DNA of 64,000 nucleotides from Exiguobacterium artemiae 255-15. Its GTDB lineage: Bacteria > Bacillota > Bacilli > Exiguobacteriales > Exiguobacteriaceae. The first letter of the stretch is position 1. Each line of letters begins with the position of its first letter. The notes below the pieces were generated by a model that saw only the letters and a program-made list of their open reading frames with translations, made no database searches and was not told the DNA's origin. Positions 61,349 to 64,000 of the stretch are shown piece after piece. The position numbers were made by a program, and so were the translations under genes. The stretch covers positions 1,266,001 through 1,330,000 of the forward strand of contig NC_010556.1 in assembly GCF_000019905.1 (NCBI RefSeq), read 5' to 3'.

Positions 61349-61966
61349 ATGCACATCTATATCGAAGAAAAGCTGGATCACGTGAAAACGATCAAAGAGT
61401 ACTATGTAGTGATGAAAGGACAAGAACGACTGAAAACTATTTTTTCGTTCGAGTATTATAACGAGGATTCCAATGAAGATGAAATCATTTCGGATGAGGA
61501 AGTTTTAACGCAATTATTTACGCGTTTGAATCGTTTTCCCGTCTATCTATCCTTTGGGTTACATGAACTGACTGATTCAGGAATAGAAGATGTGATATCT
61601 ACGGTTAAGCAAAGAAAGTTACTTTATACGCAGACTTCGGTTAATAAACGTGAGACTTATATGATCATTGAAGTAAATCAACCAGAAGACTTGCTTCAAG
61701 TGCTAGAGAAGTCACTTTCATTGGCTAGTTACAATGGCTACTATTTGATTTCTTTGACGAATCTATTGAAATTTGAAACGCGGCGTACTAGACGGTGGTT
61801 CGTCAAAAAAGAAAGACTCGTACCAGTGGTCGATATGACAGAACCGACGACGTTTTTGAAAATCGGATTTGATTTGGAGAATGTCCTGATCTTCTCAAAC
61901 GAAGCATGTTTCGATGCATTGGAAAAAATCGAAGCATTCTTTCCTGAGGATGAAATCGAACAGTAG
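61349..61966 (+). CDS. Hypothetical protein, three-member local family, member 3
   Basis: A 205-residue paralogue of the proteins at 48203 and 54577. Shared blocks: LNRFPVYLSFGLHEL (about 65-79), LLQVLEKSLSLASYNGYYLI (about 116-135), RWFVKKERLVPVVDMTE, and the final FEALEKIEAFFPED-like helix. AGAGAAG precedes the ATG. AT-richer than the other two members. Confidence 0.68.
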   Translation: MHIYIEEKLDHVKTIKEYYVVMKGQERLKTIFSFEYYNEDSNEDEIISDEEVLTQLFTRLNRFPVYLSFGLHELTDSGIEDVISTVKQRKLLYTQTSVNKRETYMIIEVNQPEDLLQVLEKSLSLASYNGYYLISLTNLLKFETRRTRRWFVKKERLVPVVDMTEPTTFLKIGFDLENVLIFSNEACFDALEKIEAFFPEDEIEQ

Positions 61967-62031
61967 GCAGAAGGGAGGCAAAAATATGTTTGGTATCAGT
62001 AAGAGCATAAATTAATTGCTTAAAATCAGTC

Positions 62032-62388
62032 TCAGGATAATCCTAGGAAAAAAATCAGTCGATCTTGATAAACAGCCTGTATACACATACCTTTTAATTT
62101 TTGCAAAAAATAATGCAAATCTTGAATGAGAGGGTCTGCCGACTTCAATCTCCATGGTTCATGAGGGAAACAATGTCGATGAGAAAGAACCTCACAAATA
62201 CCAAGGAGTTCAAGGACTTCAGTGGGCTTGAATAGTTTATCTTCGTATTCATCCAGTTGGATGAGTAAAGCACAGCGGTGTTTAATGACCTCAGTATCCT
62301 GAGATAAAAAAATTTGTAGGCGATCGGGATAGATTAACGTCCCCTCTTGATCTGAAATATCGATTAAATCGTTTCTAATTAAAAACAT
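62032..62388 (-). CDS. Hypothetical protein
   Basis: A 118-residue soluble protein (LIDISDQEGTLIYPDRLQIF; CALLIQLDEYEDKLFKPTEV; LIQDLHYFLQKLKGMCIQAV). No family recognised. AAGGAG lies 9 bases before the ATG at 62386-62388. It is the only complete minus-strand gene in the last 12 kb apart from the transposase. Confidence 0.5.
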   Translation of the reverse strand: MFLIRNDLIDISDQEGTLIYPDRLQIFLSQDTEVIKHRCALLIQLDEYEDKLFKPTEVLELLGICEVLSHRHCFPHEPWRLKSADPLIQDLHYFLQKLKGMCIQAVYQDRLIFFLGLS

Positions 62389-62409
62389 CTGCAAGTTCTC
62401 CTTCGTGTT

Positions 62410-62609
62410 TTAATGATAAGCAGGTTTCTTCAATAAATAACGAGGTGGTGCTCCAAATGATTGTTCTGTCTCAAAGTAAGCCAGTTCACCGGGAATGCAG
62501 GAAATGATGGAAGAAAAGCCAAATCCAACGGCGTGTTCAAGCACTCCGGCATGAAGATTCATTAAAATTTCAAATACTTTATGATTATTATAGCAATCCC
62601 GTATGAGAA
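62410..62609 (-). pseudogene. C-terminal remnant of an unknown gene
   Basis: The minus-strand frame ending at TAA 62410-62412 reads RDCYNNHKVFEILMNLHAGV, LEHAVGFGFSSIISCIPGEL and AYFETEQSFGAPPRYLLKKP before the stop. Composition is protein-like, but the only ATG (62560-62562) has no ribosome site and the frame runs into the start of the divergent gene at 62622. Likely the 3' end of a gene whose 5' part was lost. Confidence 0.35.
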
Positions 62610-62621
62610 GGAGATGAACAT

Positions 62622-63341
62622 TTGAATTACATATCTGCAGGATATTTTCTTGTTATGCCAACACCCCGCAAAGATTATATGGATGAAAATATTGTTTCTG
62701 AAACCCTGCTATCAGTGAGTGATTGTCTCTGTAAGCAATATCCTGATACCAGTATTTTATGGGGAAATTCTGAAGTGAAAAAAGAACGCTATATGGATCA
62801 ACTCGGTCTTTCGCTCAACACCGTTCAGTTATTCGAACAATGGATGGAAGAACATAGGAATACTGGTGATGTTTTGTTTCCTCAAGTATTTTCTGATTTA
62901 CATACTGCGGAAGATTTTTTAAAGCGTTTTTTGATTCATCTACCTGGTATACGCATCATCAGCATCGGATTACCTGAGCAGTATATAGTAGATTTTCTTA
63001 AAGATGTAGAATTATTCAACAGTAAAAATCCTGAACCATATGGAGTGGAAAAAATGTTGTCACAGCACCACCCACCTGGGATAGAGGGAGCAAAAAAAAT
63101 AGGATACGAAGTTTTGGGATTTGACTCTGGCTCGTTTCACTCTTATTTATGTAATGGATTAGAGCGTGATTTGCATCAGCATTTTAATTTTTCACCAAAT
63201 CGTTATGGGTTGATTGATTCGATAGAAGAAGCTGATCGTTATTCAGATTATTGTAATGCATTGGGTGAGAAGACAGAATCCGTACTATGGTTTCCGTGGG
63301 CCATTTTTGAACACAAGAAAAGAAGAGCAAATAAGAATTAA
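62622..63341 (+). CDS. Hypothetical immunity-type protein
   Basis: A 239-residue soluble protein: NYISAGYFLVMPTPRKDYMD, then LGLSLNTVQLFEQWMEEHRN, then FLIHLPGIRIISIGLPEQYI, closing EHKKRRANKN. No family recognised, though the strand-helix plan and single conserved-looking GYEVLGFDSGSFHSYLCN fit a toxin-immunity fold. TTG start, 8 bases after AAGGAG. Confidence 0.65.
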   Translation: MNYISAGYFLVMPTPRKDYMDENIVSETLLSVSDCLCKQYPDTSILWGNSEVKKERYMDQLGLSLNTVQLFEQWMEEHRNTGDVLFPQVFSDLHTAEDFLKRFLIHLPGIRIISIGLPEQYIVDFLKDVELFNSKNPEPYGVEKMLSQHHPPGIEGAKKIGYEVLGFDSGSFHSYLCNGLERDLHQHFNFSPNRYGLIDSIEEADRYSDYCNALGEKTESVLWFPWAIFEHKKRRANKN

Positions 63342-63366
63342 CGATTGATACAACTGAGGGGACAAT

Positions 63367-63651
63367 ATGAATCAATCAATATTAATAAGATCTTTCATCG
63401 CAGTATTTGTAATTAACATAGGCTTGTGGATTTTCATAAGATTTTCAATTGATGAGTTAGTTTCTGATAAACGTATTTTATCTGCTTTTTTTATGATCAC
63501 CATTTGGTTAATATTTATCTTACCAATCAAGAGACTGGATGTTTATAAGAATCAACCGATACCCTATTGGACGTTTAACCTAGTAATGACGCTTGGTATG
63601 ATTTTAATCACTATTATTTGTTTTTCTGTACTTATAGTCGTATTCCCGTAA
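63367..63651 (+). CDS. Small three-helix membrane protein
   Basis: A 94-residue protein with TM helices SFIAVFVINIGLWIFIRFS, ILSAFFMITIWLIFILPI and FNLVMTLGMILITIICFSVL. GAGGGG lies 5 bases before the ATG; the gene follows the preceding one by 25 bases and is probably co-transcribed. Confidence 0.62.
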   Translation: MNQSILIRSFIAVFVINIGLWIFIRFSIDELVSDKRILSAFFMITIWLIFILPIKRLDVYKNQPIPYWTFNLVMTLGMILITIICFSVLIVVFP

Positions 63652-63659
63652 AAATATTT

Positions 63660-63764
63660 AAATTCGAAGAAAAATATATCGAAAAGCATCGAGCGGATCA
63701 ATTCGAAGATCGATTGTTCGATACGGATGAACTAGTAAACTTCACCCGTAATCCTTTCGTATAA
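63660..63764 (+). pseudogene. C-terminal scrap of a SUFU-domain gene
   Basis: The open run KFEEKYIEKHRADQFEDRLF then DTDELVNFTRNPFV and stop aligns with the end of the SUFU protein at 52626 (EADYLEQHGAEDFDE ... EDELLDLTRQPLI). There is no start and no ribosome site. A second SUFU gene once stood here. Confidence 0.55.
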
Positions 63765-63842
63765 GAGGTTTTAAAACTTCATAATTAATTGTTGCGATCA
63801 AGAGAAGTACGGTCAATCTATTAAAACTCACGATAATCAAAC

Positions 63843-63877
63843 GAAGCCTACATCCAATCAGCGATGTCGGCTTTTTC
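63843..63877 (+). terminator. Terminator near the window end
   Basis: AAGCC-ACATC and GATGT-GGCTT arms, followed by TTTTTC. The rest of 63765-64000 shows no gene. Confidence 0.7.
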
Positions 63878-64000
63878 TTTATGTGGTATTTCTAAACATC
63901 TTGTCGATATCCGATTGGGAGAATCACGTTCCTTGATTACGATCTCTAAATATTTAATTTGGGATTTTTTTCATGAGTGAAACTTAATAAAGGAAAATAT

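Noticed and set aside
1-64000. CRISPR arrays, tRNA or rRNA genes
   Set aside because: No regularly spaced repeats and no cloverleaf or rRNA-like segments were noticed; rnpB is the only structured RNA gene I can support.

Overview
The window looks like chromosomal DNA of a low- to mid-GC Bacillota, most likely Exiguobacterium. Supporting signs are strong AGGAGG ribosome sites with frequent GTG/TTG starts, a Bacillus-type (type B) RNase P RNA next to a ypsC/rlmL-like gene, CcpA/Rex/Zur-like operators of the Bacillales type, and a DUF2922/DUF1659 pair. The genus is an inference; no rRNA or tRNA is present to confirm it.

Bases 1-29,900 are ordinary housekeeping and metabolic genes. In order: an amino-acid permease start, a propeller-like protein, a DedA protein, a YuiF-type transporter, a beta-carbonic anhydrase, and adhE behind a dense control region with an FNR/CRP-type palindrome, a consensus cre and a Rex box. 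Then a frameshifted phosphotransferase, a polytopic membrane protein, a large secreted 5'-nucleotidase/cyclic phosphodiesterase, a GrpB-DinB-hydrolase operon, a CobW-type zinc GTPase behind two abutting Zur boxes, cardiolipin synthase, a GH31 glycosidase, a DUF1643 protein, a lytic transglycosylase, a TrkA-type K+ channel, a secreted subtilisin, rnpB and an rlmL-like methyltransferase.

At about 29.9 kb a decayed tyrosine integrase marks the boundary of an accessory region that runs to the end of the window (29.9-64 kb). Local base composition swings there, with AT-rich patches near 31-34, 45-46.5, 50.5-52.6 and 60.6-64 kb. The content is small lipoproteins and membrane proteins, a RelBE toxin-antitoxin pair, two DUF2268 lipoprotein paralogues, two EamA exporters, a glutathione peroxidase, and a long series of SMI1/KNR4 (SUKH), SUFU, DUF4241, DUF2750, DUF5412 and unknown small acidic proteins of the kind that serve as immunity proteins to polymorphic toxins. 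No cognate toxin gene is visible. Three of the unknown proteins (48.2, 54.6, 61.3 kb) are paralogues of a family I cannot name.

The accessory region is also a gene graveyard. Five reading frames are interrupted by a single in-frame stop with coding sequence continuing beyond it, several carry frameshifts, one gene is cut by a complete IS30-family element whose removal restores the frame exactly, and there are C-terminal scraps of SUFU and HisRS genes and a TnpB remnant. Taken together it reads as an orphan immunity-gene archipelago under rapid gain and decay.
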